A stretch of DNA of 64,000 nucleotides from D2472 sp964275585 (GCA_964275585.1 CAXYCJ010000016.1:31635-95634); one strand, 5' to 3'. Counted from the first letter of the stretch, positions 52,867 to 62,348 are shown. Numbers and translations are program-made. Notes: a model not told the origin generated them from the sequence alone.

Positions 52867-52953
52867 ATGCCAGCGCACAATTTTAGCTCATTAAATCCTC
52901 ACTTATCACAATTTTTTGCTTTCTTTTTTCTTATTTTTAGGAGAAATTTCTAA
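52867..52953 (+). CDS. Leader peptide ORF overlapping the carA start
   Basis: A 28-codon frame starts with ATG at 52867 and ends with TAA at 52951-52953; the last A is the first base of the carA ATG (TAATG). Eight of its 28 residues are Phe, with the run F-F-A-F-F-F-L-I-F near its end encoded by a uridine-rich tract at 52911-52938. E. coli pyrBI has a leader peptide with a similar F-F-F stretch whose uridine-rich RNA senses UTP. The carA ribosome-binding site AGGAGA lies within the last codons, so ribosomes ending the leader would restart at carA. The ORF was found by reading; its translation is unproven. Confidence 0.5.
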   Translation: MPAHNFSSLNPHLSQFFAFFFLIFRRNF

Positions 52954-54077
52954 TGTCTTTTCCTGCTATTTTAGTTCTTGAAGACGGCAGTGTTTATGAA
53001 GGGCTTGGTTTTGGTAAAAAAATATTATCAGTTGGAGAGATTGTTTTTAATACATCGATGTCTGGGTATCAAGAGATTATTACTGACCCTTCATATGCCA
53101 AGCAAATTATCGCATTTACCCATCCGCATATAGGTAATACGGGAATTAATAAAGAGGATGACGAGTCAGATAATATTTTTGCTTCAGGAATTGTAATTAA
53201 AGATCTGCCTAAAAATTACAGTAACTGGAGAGCTCACCAGTCTTTAGAAGACTTTTTAGAAATAAAAGAGTCGATTGGTATTGCTAATATAGATACAAGA
53301 CAGCTGACAGCAAAACTTCGAGATCATGGATCCCTAAAAGCTTGCATTGCCTCTCAAGGTGAAGATGCGTTGAAAGAAGCTAAAGAAGCTTTAAATCAAT
53401 TTAAGGGACTACATGGATTAGATTTAGCAAAGGATGTGAGCACACAAAATAAATTTACGTGGGAAGAAGGCACCTGGCCTCAATATGAAGATGTCAATAA
53501 TGACAGATTGATTATTGTAATAGACTTCGGAATTAAAAAAAATATTTTAAGACTTTTACGAAAGCATGTTGGAAAGGTAAAAGTAGTTAATGCACAAATT
53601 AGTTTTGAAGAATTAATGAGCTTAAATCCCGATGGAGTATTTCTATCCAATGGTCCGGGTGACCCTGAACCATGCACCTATGCAATTGAATTAATTCAAA
53701 AACTTCTTGAAATCAATATGCCAATTTTTGGAATCTGCTTAGGACATCAGCTACTTGCTTTATCCGGTGGATGCAAAACTTATAAAATGAAATTTGGTCA
53801 CCACGGCGGCAATCACCCAGTGCAAGATGTTGATTCAAAAAGTGTTTTTATCACCAGTCAAAATCATGGTTTTGCAGTGGAAACTGCAAGTCTTCCTGGT
53901 ACTATTAAAGCTACACATATCTCATTATTTGATCAAAGCCTCCAAGGTATAAGATTTATCGATAAACCAGCTTTCAGCTTTCAGGGTCATCCCGAAGCCA
54001 GCCCTGGACCCCATGAATTAGCAGAACTGTTCTTAAAATTTAAATCATTGATTATTCAAAATGCCAAAAAGAACTGA
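52953..54077 (+). CDS. carA: Carbamoyl-phosphate synthase small (glutaminase) subunit
   Basis: A 374-residue class I glutamine amidotransferase subunit that supplies ammonia to CarB for carbamoyl phosphate, the precursor of arginine and pyrimidines. The nucleophile is C262 in G-I-C-L-G-H-Q, with H346 and E348 in G-H-P-E-A-S. The ribosome-binding site AGGAGA lies seven or so bases upstream. The gene starts inside the stop of the leader ORF and overlaps carB by 17 bases. Confidence 0.97.
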   Translation: MSFPAILVLEDGSVYEGLGFGKKILSVGEIVFNTSMSGYQEIITDPSYAKQIIAFTHPHIGNTGINKEDDESDNIFASGIVIKDLPKNYSNWRAHQSLEDFLEIKESIGIANIDTRQLTAKLRDHGSLKACIASQGEDALKEAKEALNQFKGLHGLDLAKDVSTQNKFTWEEGTWPQYEDVNNDRLIIVIDFGIKKNILRLLRKHVGKVKVVNAQISFEELMSLNPDGVFLSNGPGDPEPCTYAIELIQKLLEINMPIFGICLGHQLLALSGGCKTYKMKFGHHGGNHPVQDVDSKSVFITSQNHGFAVETASLPGTIKATHISLFDQSLQGIRFIDKPAFSFQGHPEASPGPHELAELFLKFKSLIIQNAKKN

Positions 54078-57000
54078 TATTAATTCTATTTTAATAATAG
54101 GTGCTGGACCGATAATTATTGGTCAGGCTTGTGAGTTTGATTACTCCGGAGCTCAAGCCTGCAAAGCTCTCAAGGCAGAGGGTTTTAGGGTAATTTTAGT
54201 TAACTCCAATCCAGCAACCATAATGACCGACCCCTTGTTAGCAGATGCAACATATATTGAGCCCATTCACTGGCAGTCAATTGAAAAGATTATTGAAAAA
54301 GAGCGACCAGATGCGTTATTACCAACTATGGGTGGCCAAACAGGTTTAAATACAGCACTCACCCTTGCTAAAGAAGGGGTTTTAGAAAAATATAATGTTG
54401 AACTTATTGGCGCTTCTCGAGAAGCAATTGATAAGGCTGAAGACCGTGAGTTGTTTGATAAAACAATGAAGGGTATTGGCATTGAAACACCTAACTCAGG
54501 TATTGCTCACTCTATGGAAGAAGCTATAACTGTTCAAAAGAAGCTTGGTTTTCCATGCATTATCAGGCCCTCATTTACTTTGGGTGGATCAGGCGGAGGA
54601 ATTGCTTACAACATTAAAGAGTTTCAAGAGATTTGTGAAAAAGGACTGGATCTATCTCCTACAACTGAGCTATTAATCGATGAGTCGCTTTTAGGTTGGA
54701 AGGAGTTTGAATTAGAGGTTGTTAGAGATAAAAATGATAACTGTATTATTATTTGCTCAATAGAAAACCTAGATCCCATGGGCGTTCATACAGGTGATTC
54801 CATTACCGTGGCCCCAGCTCAAACCTTAACTGATAAGGAGTACCAAGTTCTTCGTGACCAATCTTTTAAAATTTTGCGAGAGATAGGTGTAGAAACTGGA
54901 GGGAGCAATGTTCAGTTTGGAATAAATCCAGAAAATGGAAGAGTGGTCGTCATTGAAATGAATCCTCGCGTTAGTCGATCATCTGCTCTTGCCTCCAAAG
55001 CCACAGGATTCCCAATTGCAAAAGTTGCGGCACTTTTATCAGTTGGCTTTACTTTAGACGAATTAAAAAATGATATTACCAATGGCTTAACACCTGCATC
55101 TTTTGAACCTTCCATTGATTATATTGTTACCAAGATTCCTAAGTTTGCATTTGAAAAATTTCCTCAGGCTGATGCACGATTAACCACTCAGATGAAATCA
55201 GTAGGAGAGGTCATGGGTATAGGGCGGACATTCCAAGAGTCCATACAGAAATCATTGCAAAGCTTGGAAGAAGATTTATATGGATTTGAAAGTATTATTG
55301 ATGATACTTCTAGCAATCAACATGAAGTTCTGCATTATGAGTTAACTTTTCCAGGACCACGAAGAATTCTCTATGTTGCTGATGCTATGAGGCTGGGCTG
55401 GGCAATCAAACAGATTAATCAGTTAACAGGAATAGACCCATGGTTCCTATATCAAATTAAAGAATTAATTGATGAAGAAGATGCACTGCAAAGTACAACA
55501 CTTGAGAAATTATCATTTCAGAGGATGCTTGAATTAAAGCAAAAAGGTTTTTCTGATAACAGAATATCTCATCTCATAAAAAGCTCTACCTCAAAAGTTC
55601 GTGCAGCAAGAAAAAAATTAGGAGTTATTCCATCTTTTAAAAGAGTTGACACTTGTGCAGCAGAGTTTGCAACAGAGACCGCTTATATGTATTCAACTTT
55701 TGAAGGAATTTGTGAATCGAAGCCATCGTCGAAGAAGAAGGTTATTGTCTTGGGAAGTGGACCCAATCGCATTGGCCAAGGCATTGAATTTGATTATTGC
55801 TGTGTTCACGCTTCTTTTGCACTTCAAGAGGAAGGCTATGAATCCATTATGATTAATTGCAATCCTGAGACTGTTTCAACTGATTATGATACCTCTGATA
55901 GATTGTATTTTGAGCCCATAACAGAGGAGAAAGTTTTAGATATTATTGAGCTAGAGAAGCCCGAGGGAGTGATCATTCAATTCGGTGGACAGACCCCATT
56001 AAAATTATCAGAAGTTCTTCTAAAAAATGGAGTAAAAATTCTTGGTACTGACGTTGATGCTATTGATAGATCTGAAGATAGAGAGCGCTTTCAATCACTA
56101 GCAACACAGCTGAATTTAAAACAACCTCCAAACAGAACAGTCAAGAATTTTGATGAAGCGGTGATTGCCTCTAATAAAATTGGATTTCCAATAGTTGTGA
56201 GGCCTTCATATGTTCTTGGAGGTCGGGCGATGGAGCTTGTTCATAACCCTATAGAGCTTGAGCGTTATTTAAAAGAGGCTGTGGAAGTGTCTGATCAAAA
56301 ACCAATCTTGCTAGACGGCTATTTAACAGATGCGATTGAGGTAGATGTAGATGTTATTTCAGATGGTCAAGATATCCAGATTGGTGGAATTCTTCAGCAT
56401 ATAGAGCAAGCTGGAATTCATTCAGGTGATTCTGCATGTTCCTTGCCTCCATACAGCCTTTCTAAAGAAGTAATTAAAGAGATAGAGACTCAATCTCAAA
56501 GAATTGCCACTGAATTAAATGTTATTGGTTTAATGAATATTCAGTTTGCGGTTCAAGAGGACGAAGTCTTTATTATAGAAGTTAACCCTCGCGCCTCAAG
56601 AACGGTTCCATTTATCTCTAAATGTCTTGGAGAGTCGCTAGTGAAATCAGCTACCAAAACCATGATTGGGAAGACTCTTAAGGAGATGAAATTTTCAAAT
56701 GTTTTGCCTAAAAACTACTTTTTTGTAAAAGAGGCCGTACTTCCTTTTGATAAGTTTCCAGCAGTTGATCCAATTCTAGGTCCTGAAATGAAATCAACTG
56801 GAGAGGTTATGGGTATTGGCTCATCTTTTGGAGAGGCGTATGCAAAAGCTCAAAAAGCAGCCAATAAAATTATTCCTGAACAGGGCTTAGCGTTTATTAG
56901 CGTCAAAGAATTAGATAAAAAATATTTACCCACACTTATTCCACTATTTGTTGATAGGGGATTTCAATTGATTGCAACAAAAGGAACGGCGGAAGCAATT

Positions 57001-57270
57001 GCAGATTTAGGTTTTCAAGTTCAAACGATTAACAAGGTAACAGAAGGAAGGCCTCATATAGTTGACGAGTTATTAAATAATTCTATTAGCTTGCTAATTA
57101 ACACAACCGAAGGCCGTCAATCTATTCAAGACTCTGCATCTATCAGGCGAACAGCTCTAGAAAATAAGCTCTTTTGCGTCACTACAATATTTGGGGCCTT
57201 CGCATTACTTGAGGCATTGAGTAAAGATTCCAGTGGCTGGATCTATAATTCCCTTCAAGAAATTAATTAA
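54061..57270 (+). CDS. carB: Carbamoyl-phosphate synthase large subunit
   Basis: A 1069-residue enzyme with two homologous ATP-grasp halves, an oligomerisation domain and a C-terminal MGS-like allosteric domain (about 930-1069). The first half starts S-I-L-I-I-G-A-G-P-I-I-I-G-Q, and the second repeats V-L-G-S-G-P-N-R-I-G-Q-G near residue 560. R-P-S-F-T-L-G-G-S-G-G-G and R-P-S-Y-V-L-G-G-R are the two phosphate loops. It makes carbamoyl phosphate from bicarbonate, ammonia and two ATP. The start is within the last codons of carA. Confidence 0.98.
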   Translation: MPKRTDINSILIIGAGPIIIGQACEFDYSGAQACKALKAEGFRVILVNSNPATIMTDPLLADATYIEPIHWQSIEKIIEKERPDALLPTMGGQTGLNTALTLAKEGVLEKYNVELIGASREAIDKAEDRELFDKTMKGIGIETPNSGIAHSMEEAITVQKKLGFPCIIRPSFTLGGSGGGIAYNIKEFQEICEKGLDLSPTTELLIDESLLGWKEFELEVVRDKNDNCIIICSIENLDPMGVHTGDSITVAPAQTLTDKEYQVLRDQSFKILREIGVETGGSNVQFGINPENGRVVVIEMNPRVSRSSALASKATGFPIAKVAALLSVGFTLDELKNDITNGLTPASFEPSIDYIVTKIPKFAFEKFPQADARLTTQMKSVGEVMGIGRTFQESIQKSLQSLEEDLYGFESIIDDTSSNQHEVLHYELTFPGPRRILYVADAMRLGWAIKQINQLTGIDPWFLYQIKELIDEEDALQSTTLEKLSFQRMLELKQKGFSDNRISHLIKSSTSKVRAARKKLGVIPSFKRVDTCAAEFATETAYMYSTFEGICESKPSSKKKVIVLGSGPNRIGQGIEFDYCCVHASFALQEEGYESIMINCNPETVSTDYDTSDRLYFEPITEEKVLDIIELEKPEGVIIQFGGQTPLKLSEVLLKNGVKILGTDVDAIDRSEDRERFQSLATQLNLKQPPNRTVKNFDEAVIASNKIGFPIVVRPSYVLGGRAMELVHNPIELERYLKEAVEVSDQKPILLDGYLTDAIEVDVDVISDGQDIQIGGILQHIEQAGIHSGDSACSLPPYSLSKEVIKEIETQSQRIATELNVIGLMNIQFAVQEDEVFIIEVNPRASRTVPFISKCLGESLVKSATKTMIGKTLKEMKFSNVLPKNYFFVKEAVLPFDKFPAVDPILGPEMKSTGEVMGIGSSFGEAYAKAQKAANKIIPEQGLAFISVKELDKKYLPTLIPLFVDRGFQLIATKGTAEAIADLGFQVQTINKVTEGRPHIVDELLNNSISLLINTTEGRQSIQDSASIRRTALENKLFCVTTIFGAFALLEALSKDSSGWIYNSLQEIN

Positions 57271-57280
57271 ATTTTGTATT

Positions 57281-57295
57281 TGTTATAATTTCAAT
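57281..57295 (+). promoter_or_regulatory. greA extended -10 promoter, leaderless arrangement
   Basis: TGT then TATAAT at 57284-57289 is a perfect extended -10. Exactly six bases (TTCAAT) separate it from the greA ATG at 57296, so transcription should begin at the start codon. There is no Shine-Dalgarno site. The same nine-base motif TGTTATAAT occurs before tRNA-Leu and the MerC-like gene. Confidence 0.65.
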
Positions 57296-57772
57296 ATGGA
57301 AAAACTTCCAATTACTAAAGATGGTGAGCTTATGCTTGCAGATCAATTGCGCAAATTAAAAATTAAAGATAGGCAAGAAATATCTCAAGCAATTGCAGAG
57401 GCTCGTGCGCATGGTGATCTCAAAGAAAATGCTGAGTATCATGCTGCAAAGGAGCAGCAGGGTTTTATTGAAGCTAAAATTAAAGAAATTGAGCATGCCT
57501 TGGCAAATGCTCAAGTCATAGATGTTAAAGATATTCCAGAAACTGGCAGAGTTGTATTTGGATCTACAATTGATTTATTTGATGTTAACAATAAAAAATC
57601 AATTACATATAAAATTGTTGGGAACTTAGAATCTGATCCTGCCATTGGCTTAATTTCTATTCAAACTCCTATTGCTAAAGGCTTGCTTGGTAAAAATGAG
57701 GGAGATGAGGTAACAATTTCCACCCCATCAGGAGAGATCATGCTCGAAATAGAAAAAGTTCAACATCTTTAA
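57296..57772 (+). CDS. greA: Transcription elongation factor GreA
   Basis: A 158-residue protein, exactly the usual GreA length, with an N-terminal coiled coil (to about 75) and a C-terminal FKBP-like domain. The tip region D-L-K-E-N-A-E-Y-H-A-A-K-E is the GreA signature. It rescues backtracked RNA polymerase by stimulating transcript cleavage. The ATG at 57296 gives the canonical start M-E-K-L-P-I-T; an upstream extension of the frame into carB is rejected. Its own promoter is seen just before it. Confidence 0.96.
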   Translation: MEKLPITKDGELMLADQLRKLKIKDRQEISQAIAEARAHGDLKENAEYHAAKEQQGFIEAKIKEIEHALANAQVIDVKDIPETGRVVFGSTIDLFDVNNKKSITYKIVGNLESDPAIGLISIQTPIAKGLLGKNEGDEVTISTPSGEIMLEIEKVQHL

Positions 57773-57778
57773 TTTTTT

Positions 57779-58351
57779 ATGCATGCAGATTCTTGGGCAT
57801 TAAAAGCAAAAAAATTAGGCTTAAGGTCGCGCGCAGCATTCAAGCTTGAAGAAATTCTTCAAAAGACCAGTGCACTAAAAAATGCAAGTTTTGTCCTTGA
57901 TCTTGGTTCGGCTCCAGGCGGTTGGTCTGAATTGGTAAAATCACTATCTCCAGAAGTAAAAGTATTTGCAATTGACCTTTTGCATATGGATCCAATTAAT
58001 GGAGTAAATTTTTTTCAAGAGGATATTTCAAACATTGATCAGTGCAAAGAAATATCTTTCTTAAAACATAAATTTGATCTTGTTATTTCTGATTTAGCCC
58101 CAAATTTAACTGGTATAAGGATGGTGGATGAAGAAAATGTATTTGAGTTAAATATACTTACTTTAAATACAGCAGTGAGTTACCTAAAAAAAGACAAAGC
58201 TTCATTCATCATTAAAACTTTTCAAAATAGCTTACTAAAGAAATTAAGAATGGAAATGGAAAAGAGCTTTAATTTAGTTCAAACTTATAAACCGGCTGCG
58301 TCAAAAAGCAAGTCAGGTGAAATATACTTATACGGAGAGACCCTATTATGA
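57779..58351 (+). CDS. rlmE: 23S rRNA (uridine-2'-O-)-methyltransferase
   Basis: A 190-residue RrmJ/FtsJ-type methyltransferase, modifying U2552 in the ribosomal A loop. The SAM site is D-L-G-S-A-P-G-G-W-S near 41-50, followed by I-S-D-L-A-P-N and a catalytic Lys in I-I-K-T-F-Q. It is about 20 residues shorter at the N terminus than the E. coli protein, and the in-frame stop of greA lies three codons upstream, so the start is fixed. There is no clear ribosome-binding site. The stop overlaps ftsH by four bases. Confidence 0.94.
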   Translation: MHADSWALKAKKLGLRSRAAFKLEEILQKTSALKNASFVLDLGSAPGGWSELVKSLSPEVKVFAIDLLHMDPINGVNFFQEDISNIDQCKEISFLKHKFDLVISDLAPNLTGIRMVDEENVFELNILTLNTAVSYLKKDKASFIIKTFQNSLLKKLRMEMEKSFNLVQTYKPAASKSKSGEIYLYGETLL

Positions 58352-60261
58352 ATTCAGTTTTTAAAAATGCCTTAGTTTGGGTTGTGTTAGGTTTTGCTCT
58401 AATATTTATTTTTAATAATATTGATGGCACCTCTGCTTCAAAGAGAGAAATGATTTCTTATAGTCAATTTAAGCAAGAGGTTTTATCAGACAGAATGGCT
58501 TCAATTACCTATAAAGGCGATCAGATGACTATTTTTGGTCAGCGTCTTGATGGGACTAGATTTGAAACTCGCCACCCAATATATAAACGTGATGAAATAG
58601 TGGATGCTGCCATAGAAGAGCATGGAGTGATTACAGTGTTTGAAAGTGTAGAGCAGCCATCAATATGGTCTCAATTATTGGTTGGAGCTTTTCCTATTTT
58701 ATTGCTTCTTGGTATTTTCTTTTTCTTTATGAGACAAATGCAAGGTGGAATGTCTGGGCGAGGCGGCCCAATGGCATTTGGTAAAAGTAAAGCTAAGTTG
58801 ATGGAAGGTGGCAAAGTTACAACAACCTTTGAAGATGTTGCAGGTTGTGAGGAAGCAAAGCAAGATGTTCAAGAATTAGTTGATTTTCTTCAAGACCCAA
58901 CTAAATTCCAGAAATTAGGCGGTAAAATACCTAGGGGCGTTTTAATGGTCGGGTCTCCAGGAACAGGCAAAACTTTGCTTGCTAGAGCAATAGCAGGAGA
59001 GGCAAAAGTTCCATTTTTTTCGATTTCTGGATCAGATTTTGTAGAGATGTTTGTTGGAGTAGGAGCCTCTCGTGTTAGAGATATGTTTGAACAGGCTCAA
59101 AAAAGTTCTCCATGCATTATTTTCATTGATGAGATAGATGCGGTGGGCCGACATAGAGGTGCTGGCATGGGTGGTGGTCATGATGAGAGAGAACAAACAC
59201 TTAATCAGCTCTTGGTTGAAATGGATGGGTTTGATGGGAATGATGGAGTAATTGTTGTTGCTGCTACTAATAGACCTGATGTTCTAGATCCAGCATTGCT
59301 TAGACCTGGAAGATTTGATAGGCAGGTAGTTGTAGATTTACCTGACTTAAGAGGCAGAGAGCAGATTCTAAAAGTCCATATGAAAAAAGTACCTCTTGCA
59401 AAAGATGTTGATGCAATGGTGATAGCCAGAGGCACTCCAGGTTTTTCTGGTGCAGATTTAGCTAACTTAATAAATGAAGCAGCATTATTTGCAGCTAGAT
59501 ATGGAGATAAAAAAGTTGAACAAAGCCACTTTGATTTAGCCAAAGATAAAATAATGATGGGTCCAGAACGTAAATCCATGATTATGACCGAAGATCAGAA
59601 AAGGTTAACTGCATACCATGAAGCTGGGCATGCAATAGTTGGAAAAATGTCTCCTGAGCATGATCCAGTCTATAAAGTAACTATCATTCCTAGAGGAAGG
59701 GCGCTTGGGGTAACAATGTTCTTGCCTGAAGAGGATAGGTACATGCAAAGTAAGCAATATTTGCATAGTAGAATTGCTGCATTATTTGGAGGCAGGTTGG
59801 CTGAGGAGCTAATTATAGGCGAGGATGGTATTACTACAGGAGCATCAAATGATATTGAGGTCGCAACAAATATAGCAACTAATATGGTTACTAAATGGGG
59901 TTTATCCTCTCTTGGACCAATAAAATATGGAGAGGATGATGGCAGCCCATTTCTAGGTCGCTCTGCTGCAATGGCCCCAAAGGGAATTGGAGGAGATGCT
60001 TCAAATAAAATTGATGCTGAGGTAAGAAAGATTATTGATGATGGATATAACAAAGCAAAGAAAATTTTAAAAGACAATATAGATAAACTGCATACAATGG
60101 CTGAAGCGCTCTTAACATATGAAACCATAGATGCAGATCAGATTGATGACATTATGGCAGGTGCCAAGCCAAGGGCTCCTAAAGACTGGGATGAACCTCA
60201 GTCACCTAAAAAGAAAAGCACAAAAAAAACACCCATTAAGGGTCCCGCAGAAGAGTTATAA
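58348..60261 (+). CDS. ftsH: ATP-dependent zinc metalloprotease FtsH
   Basis: A 637-residue membrane AAA+ protease that degrades misfolded membrane proteins and LpxC. There are two transmembrane segments (about 7-24 and 108-128) around a small periplasmic domain. Walker A is G-S-P-G-T-G-K-T at 202-209, where most FtsH have Pro in place of the Ser. Walker B F-I-D-E-I-D lies at 259-264, the second region of homology is near 299-322, and the zinc motif H-E-A-G-H is at 424-428. It overlaps rlmE by four bases; glmM follows six bases later with no folP between. Confidence 0.97.
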   Translation: MNSVFKNALVWVVLGFALIFIFNNIDGTSASKREMISYSQFKQEVLSDRMASITYKGDQMTIFGQRLDGTRFETRHPIYKRDEIVDAAIEEHGVITVFESVEQPSIWSQLLVGAFPILLLLGIFFFFMRQMQGGMSGRGGPMAFGKSKAKLMEGGKVTTTFEDVAGCEEAKQDVQELVDFLQDPTKFQKLGGKIPRGVLMVGSPGTGKTLLARAIAGEAKVPFFSISGSDFVEMFVGVGASRVRDMFEQAQKSSPCIIFIDEIDAVGRHRGAGMGGGHDEREQTLNQLLVEMDGFDGNDGVIVVAATNRPDVLDPALLRPGRFDRQVVVDLPDLRGREQILKVHMKKVPLAKDVDAMVIARGTPGFSGADLANLINEAALFAARYGDKKVEQSHFDLAKDKIMMGPERKSMIMTEDQKRLTAYHEAGHAIVGKMSPEHDPVYKVTIIPRGRALGVTMFLPEEDRYMQSKQYLHSRIAALFGGRLAEELIIGEDGITTGASNDIEVATNIATNMVTKWGLSSLGPIKYGEDDGSPFLGRSAAMAPKGIGGDASNKIDAEVRKIIDDGYNKAKKILKDNIDKLHTMAEALLTYETIDADQIDDIMAGAKPRAPKDWDEPQSPKKKSTKKTPIKGPAEEL

Positions 60262-60267
60262 TTCTTT

Positions 60268-61584
60268 ATGACTATTACATTCGGCACTGATGGAATTAGA
60301 GGTCCGGTAGAATCAAAAATTACCCCTGAGGTATGCCTCAGAATTGGTCATGCTGCAGGTATAGTTTTAAAAGAGATGGGCTGGGGAACAGTTCTTATTG
60401 GAAAAGATACAAGAGTTTCGGGTTATATGCTTGAATCTGCTCTTCAGGCAGGCTTTATAGCAGCTGGCGTAAATGTTAGGTTGCTTGGACCTCTTCCTAC
60501 TCCGGGGGTAGCATACCTTACTCGATCATTAAGAAATCAATTTGGCTTAGTAATTAGCGCATCTCACAATGACTATCTGGATAATGGAATTAAGCTTTTT
60601 GCAGGAAGTGGAGAGAAAATATCCAAAGAAGCAGAAAAAAAGATAGAAAAACTATTGGCTGGCGATTTGAAGCCTGTCCCAACAGCGCAACTAGGAAAAG
60701 CAAGAAGGTTTGATGAGTCTGGAGATCGATATATTGAATTTTGTAAATCTACAGTCCCTGCAGATGTATCATTTAAATCTTTAAGAATAGTTTTGGATTG
60801 TGCTAATGGGGCTTGTTATAAAGTAAGCCCTTCAATTCTTGAGGAGCTAGGCGCAGAGGTTATTCCGCTAGGGACTAATCCTGATGGATATAATATTAAT
60901 CATGAGTGCGGCTCTACACATCCTGAGAGAGTTCAAGACGAAGTTATAAAACAAAGAGCTGATTTTGGAATTGCACTCGATGGCGATGGCGACAGAGTTG
61001 TTATGATCGATAAAGATGGGAATATTTTAGATGGCGACGATATTATGTATATTTTGGCATATGCAAATCCAAATAGAACTGGTCCTTGGTCTGGTATTGT
61101 TGGTACTGCAATGAGCAATCTAGGCCTTGAGGATGGTATAAAAAAACTTGGATATAAATTTAAACGTGCTGATGTGGGAGATAAGCATGTAAGCCTCATG
61201 CTCCAAAAAGAAGGCTGGCTTCTTGGGGGGGAGCCCTCTGGTCATATTATTTGTCGTGATCTGGTAAGTACTGGAGATGGAACAATTGCAGCTTTAAAAG
61301 TCATTTCATCTCTACTGTTATTAGAAAAAGATCCTGCAGAGATTTTAAGAAACTATTCTAAAATCCCACAAATTAATCTTAATATTGACGTAACAAATAA
61401 AGATATTCTTTCTGATGTTAGCGTGAAAAAAATCATCAAAGAAGTAGAGTCTGATATAACAGTTAGGCGAGTTCTAGTAAGACCGTCTGGTACTGAAAAT
61501 AAAATCAGGGTTATGGTTGAGTCTGAAGATGAAGCAACAGCACAAAAATATGCTCAAGATATTGCAAAAATGTTTCATAAATAA
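60268..61584 (+). CDS. glmM: Phosphoglucosamine mutase
   Basis: A 438-residue alpha-D-phosphohexomutase converting glucosamine-6-phosphate to glucosamine-1-phosphate for peptidoglycan and LPS. The phosphoserine is S99 in S-A-S-H-N, metal ligands are in D-G-D-G-D-R, and the sugar phosphate is bound by R-P-S-G-T-E-N near the C terminus. The opening F-G-T-D-G-I-R-G is diagnostic for GlmM. It is in an operon with ftsH and tpiA. Confidence 0.97.
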   Translation: MTITFGTDGIRGPVESKITPEVCLRIGHAAGIVLKEMGWGTVLIGKDTRVSGYMLESALQAGFIAAGVNVRLLGPLPTPGVAYLTRSLRNQFGLVISASHNDYLDNGIKLFAGSGEKISKEAEKKIEKLLAGDLKPVPTAQLGKARRFDESGDRYIEFCKSTVPADVSFKSLRIVLDCANGACYKVSPSILEELGAEVIPLGTNPDGYNINHECGSTHPERVQDEVIKQRADFGIALDGDGDRVVMIDKDGNILDGDDIMYILAYANPNRTGPWSGIVGTAMSNLGLEDGIKKLGYKFKRADVGDKHVSLMLQKEGWLLGGEPSGHIICRDLVSTGDGTIAALKVISSLLLLEKDPAEILRNYSKIPQINLNIDVTNKDILSDVSVKKIIKEVESDITVRRVLVRPSGTENKIRVMVESEDEATAQKYAQDIAKMFHK

Positions 61585-61587
61585 TTT

Positions 61588-62340
61588 ATGCCATTAAAAT
61601 TAATAGCAAATTGGAAGCTCAATGGATCAAAGAATTTTAACGAAATATGGCTTCAAGGTTTCTTAAAACTATATCAAGACACTAGCTTCTCATCTATTGG
61701 CATAGCGCCTCCTTCAATATTTATTCGAGATCTTGTTGAGATAACTGCTAGTAAAGGAATTGCTATTGGGTCTCAGAATATAGATAGTTTCTTGTCTGGA
61801 GCCCGCACAGGAGAGATTTCAGCATCAATGGTAAAAGATTTACAGGGAACCTTTTCCATAGTTGGGCACTCTGAGCGAAGAATTTTTTTTAATGAATCTA
61901 ATGACGATATTAGCTCTAAGGTAGATCTTGCAAGTGCCAGTTCTCTGATTCCAGTTTTATGTATTGGTGAGTCTGAAGAGCAGAATATTAAAAATGAAAC
62001 ATATGCTGTTTTAGAGAAACAAATTATGGCAGGGTTAACTAACTGCAAAGATCTTCAACGTCTTATTTTGGCATATGAGCCAGTTTGGGCAATTGGCTCT
62101 GGAAAGACTCCTGACCCTAAAGAAGTAAATTCAATTCATGAATTTATCAAAGATGTAGTACAATCTCGTTTTTCTAAGTTAGATCTAGAAGCAGTTTTAT
62201 ATGGTGGCAGCGTTAATACAGATAACGCTACTTCTTTTTTTAAAGAGAAAGAGATTGATGGAGCGCTTGTAGGCGGAGCTTCTTTAAATGGAGAGAAGTT
62301 TGCATTAATAGCTAATATCTTTAATGATTTAAAAGGATAA
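61588..62340 (+). CDS. tpiA: Triosephosphate isomerase
   Basis: A 250-residue TIM barrel interconverting dihydroxyacetone phosphate and glyceraldehyde-3-phosphate. N8-W-K10 supplies the substrate lysine, H94 (V-G-H-S-E-R-R) is the electrophile and E164 (A-Y-E-P-V-W-A-I-G) the base. The Y-G-G-S-V phosphate loop is present. The location between glmM and secG is the same as in Pseudomonas-type genomes. Confidence 0.97.
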   Translation: MPLKLIANWKLNGSKNFNEIWLQGFLKLYQDTSFSSIGIAPPSIFIRDLVEITASKGIAIGSQNIDSFLSGARTGEISASMVKDLQGTFSIVGHSERRIFFNESNDDISSKVDLASASSLIPVLCIGESEEQNIKNETYAVLEKQIMAGLTNCKDLQRLILAYEPVWAIGSGKTPDPKEVNSIHEFIKDVVQSRFSKLDLEAVLYGGSVNTDNATSFFKEKEIDGALVGGASLNGEKFALIANIFNDLKG

Positions 62341-62348
62341 CAAAAGAC

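Noticed and set aside
57761..57778. T run after greA as a terminator
   Set aside because: No stem of useful stability precedes it, and rlmE follows immediately in the same operon.
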